Assembly (NCBI GenBank): GCA_021203405.1
Contig: JAJQBG010000352.1
Location: 1-52,827, forward strand
DNA from: Bacteroides sp.
GTDB taxonomy: Bacteria > Bacteroidota > Bacteroidia > Bacteroidales > Bacteroidaceae
Length of the DNA stretch: 52,827 nucleotides
Direction: 5' to 3'
Shown here piece by piece: positions 41,950-52,689 of the stretch (positions are counted from its first letter, which is position 1; each line of letters begins with the position of its first letter). The position numbers were made by a program, and so were the translations under genes. Under the pieces are notes generated by a model, which was not told where the DNA came from, made no database searches, and was given only the letters and a program-made list of their open reading frames with translations.

Positions 41950-43266
41950 TTAAGGCAATTCTGCTTCAAGTACATAGATAGGTTGGGGCTCTATATCAAC
42001 TGTACGCTCCCCGTCCCCCTGTGCGGTATGCTGCACAAAAAGGTGGAGGAGTTGCTTCTCTTTCCATAGTTCCGTATCATGGCTGGGTTCCCAGGATCCG
42101 ACGGAAAGATCAGTCAGGTCTTTATAGTTCCACGCTCCCCGGGTGATATCGTCACACCAGGCCATAGAGACCTTACTTCCTCTCTCTTCATCACGGAATA
42201 TATAATAAGCTTTACTGGCCTCTCCTTCCCGGCGGATCACCAGGCGGGGACGGGCTATGGGAATAGCTTTGGTACCTCCTCCACTCAGGCTGAAAGGGGA
42301 AGTACGTGCTGAGACTTGCTGCATCTGCCACTTTTTCCCATCGAACCAGACCAACCGATATTGGGGCGTATCACTATCCGACTCCCGCCAATAGGTAGCG
42401 ATATAGGGGTTACCACCGGGATCCGCGGTCATACTGGTCTGGTTGATGAGTTCACTGTTCTGTGGAACAAGCCAGGCATATTCGGCATTGTCTGCCCGGA
42501 TAGGCAAGGCGTAAGGAGTACCATCGGAGCGTTCCCAGCTCTTTCCGCCATTGTTGGAACGGGCATAACAAAGGTCGTGGTTGGTCTCTACTAGCCAGCT
42601 CTCCCTCCATACCCAGGAGAGGTGAATGGTACTGTATTCATCGATATAAAGCTGCCAGTAAGCATTTCGCCGGTTCTCTCCGTCAATCAGGACATCCTGT
42701 ACTCGCTGCCAGGTGGCTGTGTCTGTCTGATAACGGTTCATTACTAAATTTCCCCGTCCGGAAACCCCGGAACGGTAGACAAAGATGAGGTCACCTTCCG
42801 GTAACTTATAAAACTCAGGATAGGTCACATCGTTCTCGTCCACACCGGTCATGGACTCTTTTTCACCGAGGCGGAGCGAGAAAGGGGCTACACTTTTACA
42901 GTAGTTGAGGGAATGCCCGTGATGGTCAAAAGCGACATGGAGATAACCCTTTCCATCTACCATGATACTGATCACATTGTGGGCATCTTCACAGTTCCCC
43001 CGATAAGAAGAGCGGTGGATCTCCCAGTTATCTTCACCCAACTTCCGCTTTCCTGTGACCAGGAATTTATCGGCATCGTAATAAGCAATATACTGGGTAT
43101 CTCCGTGGGTTACCAGCGAATTATTCCGGAAGATGGTGGTATTCACAGAGGTTTTGCTATAACCGGGTCCCACCTCCGAAAGGGTTTGTGCCCGGCAAAA
43201 AGGAGCCACCAAACAGCTGCTCCACAGGCAAATGAACACCAGATGTTTTTTTGTCGTGAAATTCAT
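41950..43266 (-). CDS. BNR-4 seven-bladed propeller, PL24/PL25/GH145-like
   Basis: This is a 438-residue exported protein (signal to CRA-QTLSE, about residue 26). The BNR_4-type beta-propeller has CEDAHNVISIMVDGKGYLH, VAFDHHGHSLNY and Asp-box-like strands such as SNNGGKSW. The His pair HHGH recalls the catalytic His of propeller families acting on uronic-acid glycans (ulvan lyases, rhamnose-glucuronate enzymes). Its neighbour GH105 acts on unsaturated uronates. From memory this pair also occurs in Bacteroides loci for rhamnose-capped arabinogalactan. Which family it belongs to needs a profile search. It is intact, unlike its GH105 partner. Confidence 0.68.
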   Translation of the reverse strand: MNFTTKKHLVFICLWSSCLVAPFCRAQTLSEVGPGYSKTSVNTTIFRNNSLVTHGDTQYIAYYDADKFLVTGKRKLGEDNWEIHRSSYRGNCEDAHNVISIMVDGKGYLHVAFDHHGHSLNYCKSVAPFSLRLGEKESMTGVDENDVTYPEFYKLPEGDLIFVYRSGVSGRGNLVMNRYQTDTATWQRVQDVLIDGENRRNAYWQLYIDEYSTIHLSWVWRESWLVETNHDLCYARSNNGGKSWERSDGTPYALPIRADNAEYAWLVPQNSELINQTSMTADPGGNPYIATYWRESDSDTPQYRLVWFDGKKWQMQQVSARTSPFSLSGGGTKAIPIARPRLVIRREGEASKAYYIFRDEERGSKVSMAWCDDITRGAWNYKDLTDLSVGSWEPSHDTELWKEKQLLHLFVQHTAQGDGERTVDIEPQPIYVLEAELP

Positions 43267-43365
43267 CCAACAAAAATCACTAAAATATTACTCACTGCCA
43301 AGAGGCAGGGAGAACGAAAAGGTTGGCTTATGGTTCAAAAAGGAGGAAGAAAAGCCGTTCTGTAC

Positions 43366-44259
43366 TTATTTAGAGGTTTTTGAATGATAAAGATGGTGGA
43401 TGATCCCATCGACCAACCCCAGTTTAGGCACATAGATCTCGTTGGTCTTGCACGTCTTGGCTACCGTCAAGAATATCTTAAGTGCAGGAATAATTACATC
43501 CGCCCGATAGGTATTCAGCTTATAATTGAGTATCCGCTCTTCATAGGTTATTCTCTTCAGGGCATCGTACAACACTTTCGTTTCCGGATAGTTAAGGGAT
43601 TCACCTTCCCGTTTCCCCAATAGTTTATGTACTTTATTGATATTACCGCCGGAGGCAATAATGGAAAGGGGAGCGTGGTCCTTATAAATATCTTTCAGCC
43701 ACTCTTTAAATTTCAGGAACTCCTCTTCCGACACATTGCCGGAAAGGATACGGACCGTACCCAACTGGAAAGAGGTAGAAGTAAGTTTTTGCTGATCTCC
43801 GTAGACTACTACTTCGGTACTTCCGCCTCCTACATCCACATATAAATAGTTACGGTTCTTATCCATCATGGCATCCAGGCCGCCGGCTTCATAGATCATA
43901 TCAGCCTCTTCACGCCCGGTTATAATACCAATATCTATTCCACTGCTCCGTCGGATCTCCTCCACCAGTTCTTTTCCGTTGGCAGCATCCCGCATAGCAC
44001 TGGTAGCACAGGCTTTGTATCCGGTAATTTGATAAGCCTGCATAATATGCCGGAAACCATTCATAGTTTCCAGTACCAGTTTCTGCTTTTCGTCACAGAT
44101 AGCTCCCCGGGAGAATACATCTTCTCCCAAACGGATGGGTACCCGGAGATAGGCTACTTTTTTAAAATCGGGATGTCTCTGGTTAAGGTCTACATTATTA
44201 ATAAGTAACCGGATGGCATTGGAGCCAATATCTATGGCTGCATAGGTCTCTATATTCAT
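43366..44259 (-). CDS. ppx: Exopolyphosphatase/GppA-type phosphatase
   Basis: This is a 297-residue ASKHA-fold phosphatase. It has YAAIDIGSNAIRLLI (phosphate loop 1), GITGREEADMIYEAGG, YVDVGGGSTEVVVY (phosphate loop 2) and IASGGNINK. It hydrolyses polyphosphate from the end and may also cleave pppGpp. Its ATG overlaps the ppk stop (ATGA), so the two are coupled. It is intact although ppk is broken. Confidence 0.93.
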   Translation of the reverse strand: MNIETYAAIDIGSNAIRLLINNVDLNQRHPDFKKVAYLRVPIRLGEDVFSRGAICDEKQKLVLETMNGFRHIMQAYQITGYKACATSAMRDAANGKELVEEIRRSSGIDIGIITGREEADMIYEAGGLDAMMDKNRNYLYVDVGGGSTEVVVYGDQQKLTSTSFQLGTVRILSGNVSEEEFLKFKEWLKDIYKDHAPLSIIASGGNINKVHKLLGKREGESLNYPETKVLYDALKRITYEERILNYKLNTYRADVIIPALKIFLTVAKTCKTNEIYVPKLGLVDGIIHHLYHSKTSK

Positions 44260-46310
44260 TCTTTTTCTGATGTCTTTTTATAGTAGTTATATAGTTGTTC
44301 CTGTGAACGGCAGAGAGGATTCTCCCCCGTAGTAACATAGTTATTCTTTCCATCTTTATCCTGTATACGGGCTTTTACATTATCTTTCCATTGAATATCA
44401 AAATAATCACGCAGGGATCTCTTTATTTTTTCATCCAGTACAGGGGTACAAACTTCTACCCTTCTCTCTAAATTGCGGGTCATCCAATCTGCACTTCCTA
44501 TATAGGTCTTATGGGCTCCCCCCTGGTAAAAAATGATCAGCCGGGCATGCTCCAGGTATTTATCCACGATACTGATGATCTCAATATTTTCACTCATACC
44601 GGGAATTCCGGGCTGGAGGATACAGGAACCACGTACGATCAGCCGGATCTTTACGCCGGCCTGTGAGGCTTTATAAAGCTGCCGGATCATTTTTTCATCG
44701 GTCAGGCTGTTAAACTTGGCAAAGATATAGGCTTTTCCTCCTTTCGCAGCAATTTTCATCTCTTTTTCTATCATCTCCACGAACTGGTCACGCATATAAT
44801 AAGGAGATACCAGCAGATGTTTACAGGTAAAGTGGCGGTGTGTATTGAGCAGGAAATCGAAAACAGCCCTTGTATCCGAAACGATCTGGGGCTGGGAGGT
44901 AAAGAGACCGAAATCCCCGTATATTTTAGCAGTAGATTCATTAAAGTTACCGGTCCCTATATAAACAAATCCTGGATTCACGGTTTTGGAATGATACTCT
45001 ACCAATGCTAATTTACTATGTACTTTCGATCCGCTTATGCCGTGGATCACTTTGATCCCTTCCCGTTGCAGCATCTCCAGGTTCTCTACATTCTGTTCTT
45101 CGTCAAAGCGGGCCAGGAGTTCCAGGAGTACGATCACCTCTTTTCCGTTCTTGGCAGCATTGACCAAGGCATTGATCACACGCGACTGTTCTGCGGTTCG
45201 ATAAAGGGTGATAGAGATACGTTCCACATGGGGATCAATGGCAGCTTCCCGGAGGAAATCAATAAAATGATTGAAAGTATGATAGGGGTAACTAAGCAGT
45301 ACATCCTGTTTTTTGATCACTTTAAAAAGGCTGCGGTTGGGTTCAATAGAGGGGTGATGAATGGGAGGGTCATTGTGGTTTTCCAGGTCGGGCCGTATCA
45401 TAGGGAACTTCATCAGGTCCCGCAGCAGATGGTACCTTCCCCCGGGTTCAGGGTACTTTTGTCCCGGAGTTTCAGTTTCCCGGCAATGGTACACAGGAGA
45501 TCCTGCGGCATCTCCCTGTCGTAGATAAGGTGTACCGGTTCTCCATGTTTACAGTTCTGGATCCCCTCTTCCATCTTTTCGATCAGGCTTTTGGAAAGAT
45601 CGTTGTCAATGGTAAGCAGAGCATCCCGCATGATCTTAAAAGTGTGAGCCGAAATAGTATCATAATTGAACATGAAAAATACTTCGTCTAAGCACAACCG
45701 GATAATATCATCAATAAAAAATAATATTTTTCTTTTCTCCCCCGGAAGGCAATACAATGAAACAGGGAGAAACACTGTTTACCGGCATCTGTATAATGGC
45801 ATACCGGTGACGGGCTCCTTTACTCATTTTTACACCCAGGTAGATATTCTTATCGTTCAAAAAAAGGGAGCTGCATCGATTTCCGCACCATCAGAGGTAT
45901 AAGCAGCGGACTGATAACCCGGAAAAAATAGTCCCGGCAAAAGAGTTTCTGCTCTTCTGTAAGCTGTTTTTCATTTACTATATAGATGCCCTGTTGCTCC
46001 ATCTCTGCCGGTGTGTTGGCATATACAACTGCAAACTTCTCCCGGGCGGCCATTACCCGGGAGTTGACCAGGGGTAACAACTCTTTGGCCAGATAGCCTC
46101 CCGAAAAACGGGACGGTTTTTCTCCCTTAATTTGGCAAATCTGATAATATTGGCTACCCTGACTTTAACGAACTCATCCAGGTTGTTGGAAAATATACCC
46201 AGGAAACGAACCCGCTGTATCAGGGGAACACTCTTATCTTCTGCTTCCTGCAATACTCTATCATTAAACGAAAGCCAGCTCAGATCACGGTTGTTTATTG
46301 TCGTACCCAT
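44256..46310 (-). pseudogene. ppk: Polyphosphate kinase, four frameshifts
   Basis: PPK1 polymerises ATP gamma-phosphate into polyphosphate. The coding length (about 685 codons) is normal, and the sequence runs from [19 protein letters not shown] to the C-terminal domains. It shows VHSKLAL and GDFGLFT, and the second catalytic region HARLIIFYQGGAHKTYIGSADW. Single-base losses lie at about 46097, in the run 45859-45865, in 45716-45721 and in 45439-45443. Each is restored by one base and no in-frame stop is found. Flanking family sequence continues over each break. As sequenced no PPK would be made, leaving ppx without a polymer supplier. Confidence 0.88.
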
Positions 46311-46416
46311 ATTTCTTTCAACTTTAAATCCCGGGTCAAAAGAACGGCACTGGTATTACAGGAGTATTAAGTTTATAAGAAAGATCTATTAAACACCTGA
46401 AAAACTGTTACTCTCT

Positions 46417-48069
46417 CTATTGATATCCTTCATTCTGTTCCATCCGGTGCCCTACATTGGCATCCATAATGATCTGGGGAATGGGCAAAAGTACATGGTG
46501 ATCCTGAATACCGGCTCCTCCGTCCCGCTCACCGGATGCAATGGGATTGTATTTACGGGTTCTTTCCACCAGTTTACCGGTCCTGACGAGGGTTTCCCGC
46601 CTGTGTTCTTCGGTGACCAGCTCCCTGGCTCTTTCGTCCAGGATAAAATCCAGGGATACTTCTCCGACGGTAATGGGTGTAGCATTGGAACGGGTGCGGA
46701 TGAGATTGAGGTAGTAAGCTGCTCCGTCGCTCTCACTGTTCTTTCCCTGTAAATGGAGAGCTTCGGCCAATAACAGGTAGGTATCGGCTATACGGAGATA
46801 GGTCTGGTGCCCGTAGGCATACAACTCTCCCCACCGGTCGGAGTCTTCAAAGGTCCAGTCCCATTTGCGGGTACTGGCCCATTTATGGTTATTAGAGGTC
46901 ATACTTCCGGCATCCATATCACACGGAAGAGTGATTTTGTCATTCACGACATAGGCTTTGTGAATGGCATATTCACTGAAGCGATCGTCCTGTTCTTCAT
47001 ACAGGGAGAAGACCCAGGCTGTAATGGAGGCTCTTCCCAGGCCTCTTCCTCCATACTGCGGAGTGATGGGAATGCCCAGGTTGTGATAGGCGCTGATCCA
47101 GCTACGCCTCATGGAGTTACCATATTGTCCCTGTGTTCCGTCAACCGGTGTATTGGGAAATACCCACAAAGCTTCGGTGTTCCCATTCCCGGGTAAAATG
47201 TTCCCATCCAGGAATTGATCCATAAAAGGGCAACCGGGCTCGTTCCTGTTGACCCCATAACGTTCGGTAATGAGTTTGTAATTAGGATTATCCACTACCA
47301 GGCGGGCATATTTTTCGGCATCCGAAGGACGGTTCATCCACAAATAGAGTTCAGCCAGGTAGTGTTGGGCTACCGCGCGGGAAAGGATCTCTACCTTGCC
47401 GGAGTAGACCGGGAGCCACTCTGCGGCAAAGAGCAGGTCCTCTTCCATAAGTTCCTGAATATCTTCCACTGGGTCTCTGGTCCAGTCATCCCGGTAGTTA
47501 CTTCCGGTTATCTCTTCGGTGGAGATCGGAACGGGACCGAAGGTATAAGCCAGATGGCGGTAACACCAGGCCCGCACCAGATGAGCATGTGCTACCATCA
47601 GGTTCCGGTTGGCTCTGTTTTCCGTTTCGTCTGCTCCCATCCAATCGACATCCGGGTTCTTCGCCCGGTTGATGATCATATTGGCAGCGTTAATTCCTTT
47701 ATAGAGAAGCAGGAAAATACCGGGATTGCCACTGGTATCTCCGTTAAGGAATTGCATGGTAGAGGTAAGGTCGGCAGCCGTATACTGATTGAGTCCCCGC
47801 GACCACGAAAGTTCGGAATTGGCCCAGGCCACATCAGTACCGATCTTCCAGATAATACCCAGCTCAGCCGACTGAATGGGTTCGGAGCGTTCAACCCTTA
47901 CCATATGGAGCAGGGCATTTTTGGCTGATACAAATCCGTCCAGATCTTCAAAAAGGTTATCGGCATAATTTTTATCACGGGCATCTTCGTCCAGAAAACT
48001 ATCGCTGCAAGCCTGAAAGACCAGACAACCTACAAGAGACAAAGCGAAAAGAGAGAATTTCTTTATCAT
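46417..48069 (-). CDS. SusD-family surface glycan-binding lipoprotein (locus 2)
   Basis: This is a 550-residue lipoprotein (signal with lipobox FQACSDS, Cys at about 21). It has the SusD helices, RIADTYLLLAEAL, FILDERARELVTEEHRRETLVRTG and the tail MEQNEGYQ. It is intact. The stop is TAG, with TAA three codons further on. It is 14 bases downstream of susC of locus 2. Sequence between 46311 and 46416, up to ppk, holds no gene. Confidence 0.92.
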   Translation of the reverse strand: MIKKFSLFALSLVGCLVFQACSDSFLDEDARDKNYADNLFEDLDGFVSAKNALLHMVRVERSEPIQSAELGIIWKIGTDVAWANSELSWSRGLNQYTAADLTSTMQFLNGDTSGNPGIFLLLYKGINAANMIINRAKNPDVDWMGADETENRANRNLMVAHAHLVRAWCYRHLAYTFGPVPISTEEITGSNYRDDWTRDPVEDIQELMEEDLLFAAEWLPVYSGKVEILSRAVAQHYLAELYLWMNRPSDAEKYARLVVDNPNYKLITERYGVNRNEPGCPFMDQFLDGNILPGNGNTEALWVFPNTPVDGTQGQYGNSMRRSWISAYHNLGIPITPQYGGRGLGRASITAWVFSLYEEQDDRFSEYAIHKAYVVNDKITLPCDMDAGSMTSNNHKWASTRKWDWTFEDSDRWGELYAYGHQTYLRIADTYLLLAEALHLQGKNSESDGAAYYLNLIRTRSNATPITVGEVSLDFILDERARELVTEEHRRETLVRTGKLVERTRKYNPIASGERDGGAGIQDHHVLLPIPQIIMDANVGHRMEQNEGYQ

Positions 48070-48083
48070 GGTTCTTCTATTTA

Positions 48084-51008
48084 TCAGATTCCTAATTTAA
48101 TTCCGAATACAAAACTACAGGAAGCAGGTGCATTGTGATCCTATTTATACTCCGGATCGAGACCCACATAACCGGTAAAGAGGAAGGGGTTCTTTATATT
48201 CCCAAAAATATCCAGCCGCTGGATACCGACAGGTTTGAGAAGTTTTCCGGGAAAACTGTATCCGAGTGAGATATCGGCTATACGGATAAAAGAGGCATTA
48301 TTCCCTTTCCCAAAAACAGAGACGCCGTAGGGATTGGTATCACTCCGGTTGGCCGGATAGGTATTGATCGGGTTCTCAGGAGTCCACCACGTGCGATCGC
48401 GTATGTTCCATTTCTCAAAATAGGGATTGTTATATTCGGTAAAGCGGATAGCGCCTGCAGAACCGTACATAAATATACTGAGGGTAATTCCCTTATAATG
48501 AAAGGTGTTCATCAATCCGGCTGTTACTTTGGGGTCTTCGCTGCCAAAGACATGCCGGTCCTCGGGGGTTATAGCCCCGTCCCCATCATAATCCAGCACT
48601 TTGACATCTCCCGGTTTCGCATCAGGCATGTGGGAATTGGCAATGTCGTCTCCCTCCTACCAGATGCCGTCAAACTTATAGTCATAAACAGCACGGATGG
48701 ACTTACCGATAAACCATTTATTGGCTACGTTATCTGCCGGTTTTCCGTTCTCATCGTATAGCCCTACATGCACAATACGGTTTTTACTGTGTGCAAGGGT
48801 CAGATCGGTGGTCCACTCAAAATTGCGGGTACGGATGTTTTGGGTAGAGATACCGATCTCTATCCCGTTACTTTTAGTCTTACCTACATTCTGCTGGATG
48901 GAAGTAGCCCCGTTGATATCGGGAATGGTCTTATCAAGCAACAGATCGTAAGTAGAGGTATAGAAGAGATCAAACGAACCGGCAATATGGCCTTTCAGGA
49001 ACAAGTAATCCCATCCGGCATTGAACTGACGAGTCTTTTCCCACGTCAGGCTGGTATCAGCCAGTTTATTGACATAAAACCCGGGCAGGGAGTTGCCTTC
49101 GCCATCCGGGTAATATTGTTCCTGCATGGTAGCCAGTGTGGAATAGGGAAGAATATCCTGATTCCCGTTCTTGCCGTAGGAGATCCGGAGCTTGGAACGA
49201 TCCAGAAATTCCCATCCCCGGAAAAATTCTTCCTGTTCCATATTCCAACCGAGGGCAACCAAAGGAAAGGTACCGTATTTATTTCCTTTTCCAAAAACCG
49301 AATCGCCGTCCCGGCGCATGGTAAAAGTGAACAGATAACGGCTATGATAGGCATAATTGGCACGTAGCATCTGGGAAATTCCGGTACGTTTGGTAAATGT
49401 ATCGTAGGCATTGAGCACAGAGGCATTTTCAAACTGGTAAACTCCGCGTGTATCGTCCGGAAAGCCGCTTCCCGTCATAGAGCGGTATTTAAGAATATTT
49501 TCATGGGCACTGTACAATCCGGTAAGGAAGATCCCGTGCCGGCCCAAGGTACGGTTGTAACTCAGGATATTCTCCAGCGTCCATTTCTGGGAATTCTAAT
49601 GAACCACCTCTGCATATCCTTTCTGAGCCATGCCCTGAACGGTATTTTTGGAAGATCTATACAATTCGGTATCGATCACATAATAATTATAGCCATACAG
49701 TATTTTGTAGGAAAGGCCCGGTATAAAGGGAAGATCTACTTTGAAAGAGCTGTTCGAATGAATACTTTTTAAGCCATATTCATATTCTGTGTTAAGAGAT
49801 TCCAGGGGATTTATCGTACTTATATCGTCTTCATTGGGCCATAGAGAGAGTTCTCCCGCTTCATCATAGGGCTCTGTCAGCGGGCTCATTTTGATGGCAG
49901 TGGCTATATCCGCCCTGTTACCGGGCGAATCGGTACGTGTAAAATAGGTAGCTGTTTCAAAAGTAAGCCACGAGGCAAGTCTGGTATCGAAGTTGATCCG
50001 TAAATTATACCGGTTAAAGTCGTCGTTCCGGGGTGTCCCTTCTATCCGGGCCAGGTTTCCGGATATGTAATAACAGGTTTGTGCGCTTCCGCCGGAGAAA
50101 GAGAGGCTGTAATCCTGTGTATGGCCGGTGTGGAGGGTCTGTTTCAGCCAGTTGGTATCGACACCTTTTTCATATTGACGGGTATCAAAAGCACTGACAT
50201 ACCCGAGACATTCTTCCTTAAAACAGTAGAACGTTTCGCTGTTTATCATATCAGGAAGGTTTGTGGCTTTCTGGATACCCATGGTGGCTGAGAAAGCCAC
50301 AGAGGTTTTTCCGGGAACTCCCCGTTTGGCAGTGATCAGAATAACTCCATTGGCAGCTTTTGCGCCGTAAATCGCTGAGGAAGAAGCATCTTTGAGCACA
50401 TCGACCGATTCGATATCCAACGGGTTAAGCTGAGCAAGGCCTTCGCTGTACTCAATACCATCCACCACAATAAGCGGAGCAGTCCCGGCAGTAATGGAAT
50501 TTTGTGCACGGATGCGTATAGTTACGGCACCTGAGGCGGAAGAGGCCTCGTTGATAATATGTAAACCGGGCAGTTTTCCCTGTAACATCTGGGCAATATT
50601 GACAGCAGGCATCGTTTCCATTTTATCCGGTTTCAGGGAGACGATAGAGCTGGTCACATCTTTTCTGCGCTGAACACCGTATCCGACCACAACCAGTTCA
50701 TTGAGTAAATTGTCATTTTCAGAAAGAGTTACTTTCAATGTATGGCTCCGGCCCAGCGGAACGTCGCGGGATTCATACCCAATGTATGAAAAAGAGAGGG
50801 AAGAGACGGACTCCGGAACTTCCAGCTGATAATATCCGTCTGTTCCGGTTACAGTACTGTTGATACGGTCGGGTGTAGTGACGGTAACGCCAACCAATGG
50901 TTCTTCATACTCATCGGTTACCTGTCCGGTTATTACACGGGTTTGAGCCTGCAAGCTGATCACAACAAACCCTAACAAAAGGGGTAATAGTAGTTTATAC
51001 CTATCCAT
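48084..51008 (-). pseudogene. SusC-family TonB-dependent transporter with three in-frame TAG codons (locus 2)
   Basis: The signal peptide (LLGFVVISLQA) is followed by a carboxypeptidase-regulatory domain (DEYEEPLVGVTV), plug motifs (VVVGYGVQRRKDVTSSI, AIYGAKAANGVILI) and a beta-barrel. The frame is continuous for about 975 codons with no frameshift, broken only by TAG. At 49596-49598 it is in EVVH-stop-NSQKW. At 48654-48656 it is in FDGIW-stop-EGDDIANSH; W-Q is a near-universal SusC motif, so Gln is expected. At 48141-48143 it is in DPEYK-stop-DHNAP. The C-terminal barrel strand SFVFGIKLGI and TGA follow only after the third TAG. Reading all three as amino acids gives a complete, normal protein. 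This is the clearest case in the window for decoded TAG or very recent nonsense mutation. Confidence 0.9.
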
Positions 51009-51076
51009 AGATCCAGTAAATTTTATCGCGCGTTGTGCTGATAATTTAGTTGTATGAAACCACTTTCCGAAAGGGG

Positions 51077-51131
51077 ATTTTCCGGAAAATGGAGGCTGGG
51101 GATAGAATTGAGAGGGGAGGCGATCGCCTCC
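51077..51131. promoter_or_regulatory. Two perfect palindromes upstream of susC of locus 2
   Basis: ATTTTCCGGAAAAT (51077-51090, 14 bp) and GGAGGCGATCGCCTCC (51116-51131, 16 bp) lie between miaB and susC. A related sequence TTTCCGAAA is at 51064-51072. They sit 70-120 bases before the susC start, in the region expected for its promoter, and could be operator sites or the miaB transcript end. I find no TAnnTTTG box here. Confidence 0.45.
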
Positions 51132-51145
51132 TTATAATAAGTGTG

Positions 51146-52516
51146 TTAATGTATGCTTTCGCCCTTCAGTGTGGCCGAAGAGGCAGAAGTAATTTTTACC
51201 TGTACAAAATCGCCGATCCGGTGATCCTTGCGGTCAAATACCACTACACGGTTTTGTTGGGTCCTACCGAAAAGCTGCTCCCAGGAACGTTTGGAGACAC
51301 CTTCGACCAATACTTCGTAAGTCTTGCCGATACACCGCTGGTTGGCCTGGGCGGAGAGCTGGTTCTGCAGGGCTATTACCTCATTCAGGCGCCTTACTTT
51401 TATCTCTTCGGGTACATTATCTGCCAGGTGTCTGGCAGCATAGGTTCCGGGACGTTCCGAATATTTAAACATAAAAGCCGCATCGTATCCGCACTCTTTC
51501 ATCAAAGAGAGTGTCTCCTGATGATCCTCTTCGGTCTCTCCGTGAAAACCTGTGAACAGGTCGGTGGAGAGTCCACAGTCGGGTATGAACTTCCGGATAG
51601 CTGCTATCCGGCTCATATACCACTGACGGTCGTATTTCCGGTTCATCAGTTTCAGCACACGGGAACTCCCGCTTTGTACGGGCAGATGAATGTGATTACA
51701 GATATTGGGGGTCTGCGCGATCACCTGTAAGGTTTCATCGCTCATATCTTTCGGATGGGAGGTAGTAAAACGTACCCGCATGCCGGGAGCAGCGGCAGCG
51801 ACCCGCCTCAGTAACTCCGGAAAAGTAATGGTACTCCCCTCCTCTTCAAACGAGTAAGAATTCACGTTCTGTCCCAGCAGGGTGACCTCTTTATAGCCTC
51901 TGGCTGCCAGATCCCGGACTTCCCGGAGAATACTCTCCACATCCCGGCTTCTCTCTCTCCCCCGTGTATAGGGTACAATGCAATAAGTACAGAAATTATT
52001 GCAACCACGCATAATAGAGACAAACCCGGAGATATGATTGCCGCAAACCCGGGAGGGTATCACATCCTTATAGGTCTCTGTGGTGGAAAGATCTACGTTA
52101 ATAGCTTTCTGGCCTGCTTCCACCGAAGCGATCAGGTTGGGAAGGGTTAAATAAGAGTCGGGACCCGCTACCAGATCCACATGGTGATTCTCGATCAGAT
52201 TATCCTTTACCCGTTCGGCCATACATCCGAGTACACCGACAATAAAATTTTCCTTCTTTTTACGGAGGGAGTGAAAAAACTCCAGGCGGTTAATGATCCT
52301 CTGTTCGGCATTATCCCGGACAGAGCAGGTATTTAAGAATACTGCATCCGCCTCTTCCAGGGTTTCACATACGTTATATCCGGCCATCTGCATGACCGAG
52401 GCTATTACCTCGCTGTCGGCCACATTCATCTGGCATCCGTATGTTTCAATAAATAGTTTTTTGTTCTCAGCAGGAGCAGATTTAGAGTCTGCCCACATTT
52501 CCTGTTCCATCATCAT
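51146..52516 (-). CDS. miaB: tRNA-2-methylthio-N6-dimethylallyladenosine synthase MiaB
   Basis: MiaB is a radical SAM enzyme adding methylthio to i6A37 of tRNA. The 456-residue protein has the N-terminal UPF0004 domain (FIETYGCQMNVADSE, NTCSVRDNAEQR, GVLGCMAER with the three auxiliary-cluster Cys). The radical SAM motif is RGCNNFCTYCIVPYTRGRE. A C-terminal TRAM domain ends it. Full length and intact. The start may be any of the first three Met. Confidence 0.97.
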   Translation of the reverse strand: MMMEQEMWADSKSAPAENKKLFIETYGCQMNVADSEVIASVMQMAGYNVCETLEEADAVFLNTCSVRDNAEQRIINRLEFFHSLRKKKENFIVGVLGCMAERVKDNLIENHHVDLVAGPDSYLTLPNLIASVEAGQKAINVDLSTTETYKDVIPSRVCGNHISGFVSIMRGCNNFCTYCIVPYTRGRERSRDVESILREVRDLAARGYKEVTLLGQNVNSYSFEEEGSTITFPELLRRVAAAAPGMRVRFTTSHPKDMSDETLQVIAQTPNICNHIHLPVQSGSSRVLKLMNRKYDRQWYMSRIAAIRKFIPDCGLSTDLFTGFHGETEEDHQETLSLMKECGYDAAFMFKYSERPGTYAARHLADNVPEEIKVRRLNEVIALQNQLSAQANQRCIGKTYEVLVEGVSKRSWEQLFGRTQQNRVVVFDRKDHRIGDFVQVKITSASSATLKGESIH

Positions 52517-52535
52517 AAAATTAAAATTCAGGGTG

Positions 52536-52543
52536 CAAAGATA
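52536..52543 (-). promoter_or_regulatory. -7 promoter box of miaB
   Basis: The minus strand reads TATCTTTG (TAnnTTTG), 20 bases before the miaB start. The gap 52517-52827 holds this promoter, the second small-RNA-like element and an outward promoter, and no gene that I can support. Confidence 0.65.
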
Positions 52544-52689
52544 GCTGTATCTGGAAGATTCCTGATATTTTTGGTTGAAATAATTGGCTGCCCAACTAAT
52601 TTACAGCCTCTTAATACATAATAAATGTTAAACCAACACATATTTACCACACGGTTATTTTGCACATTTAAATTAAATTCACAATTTTG

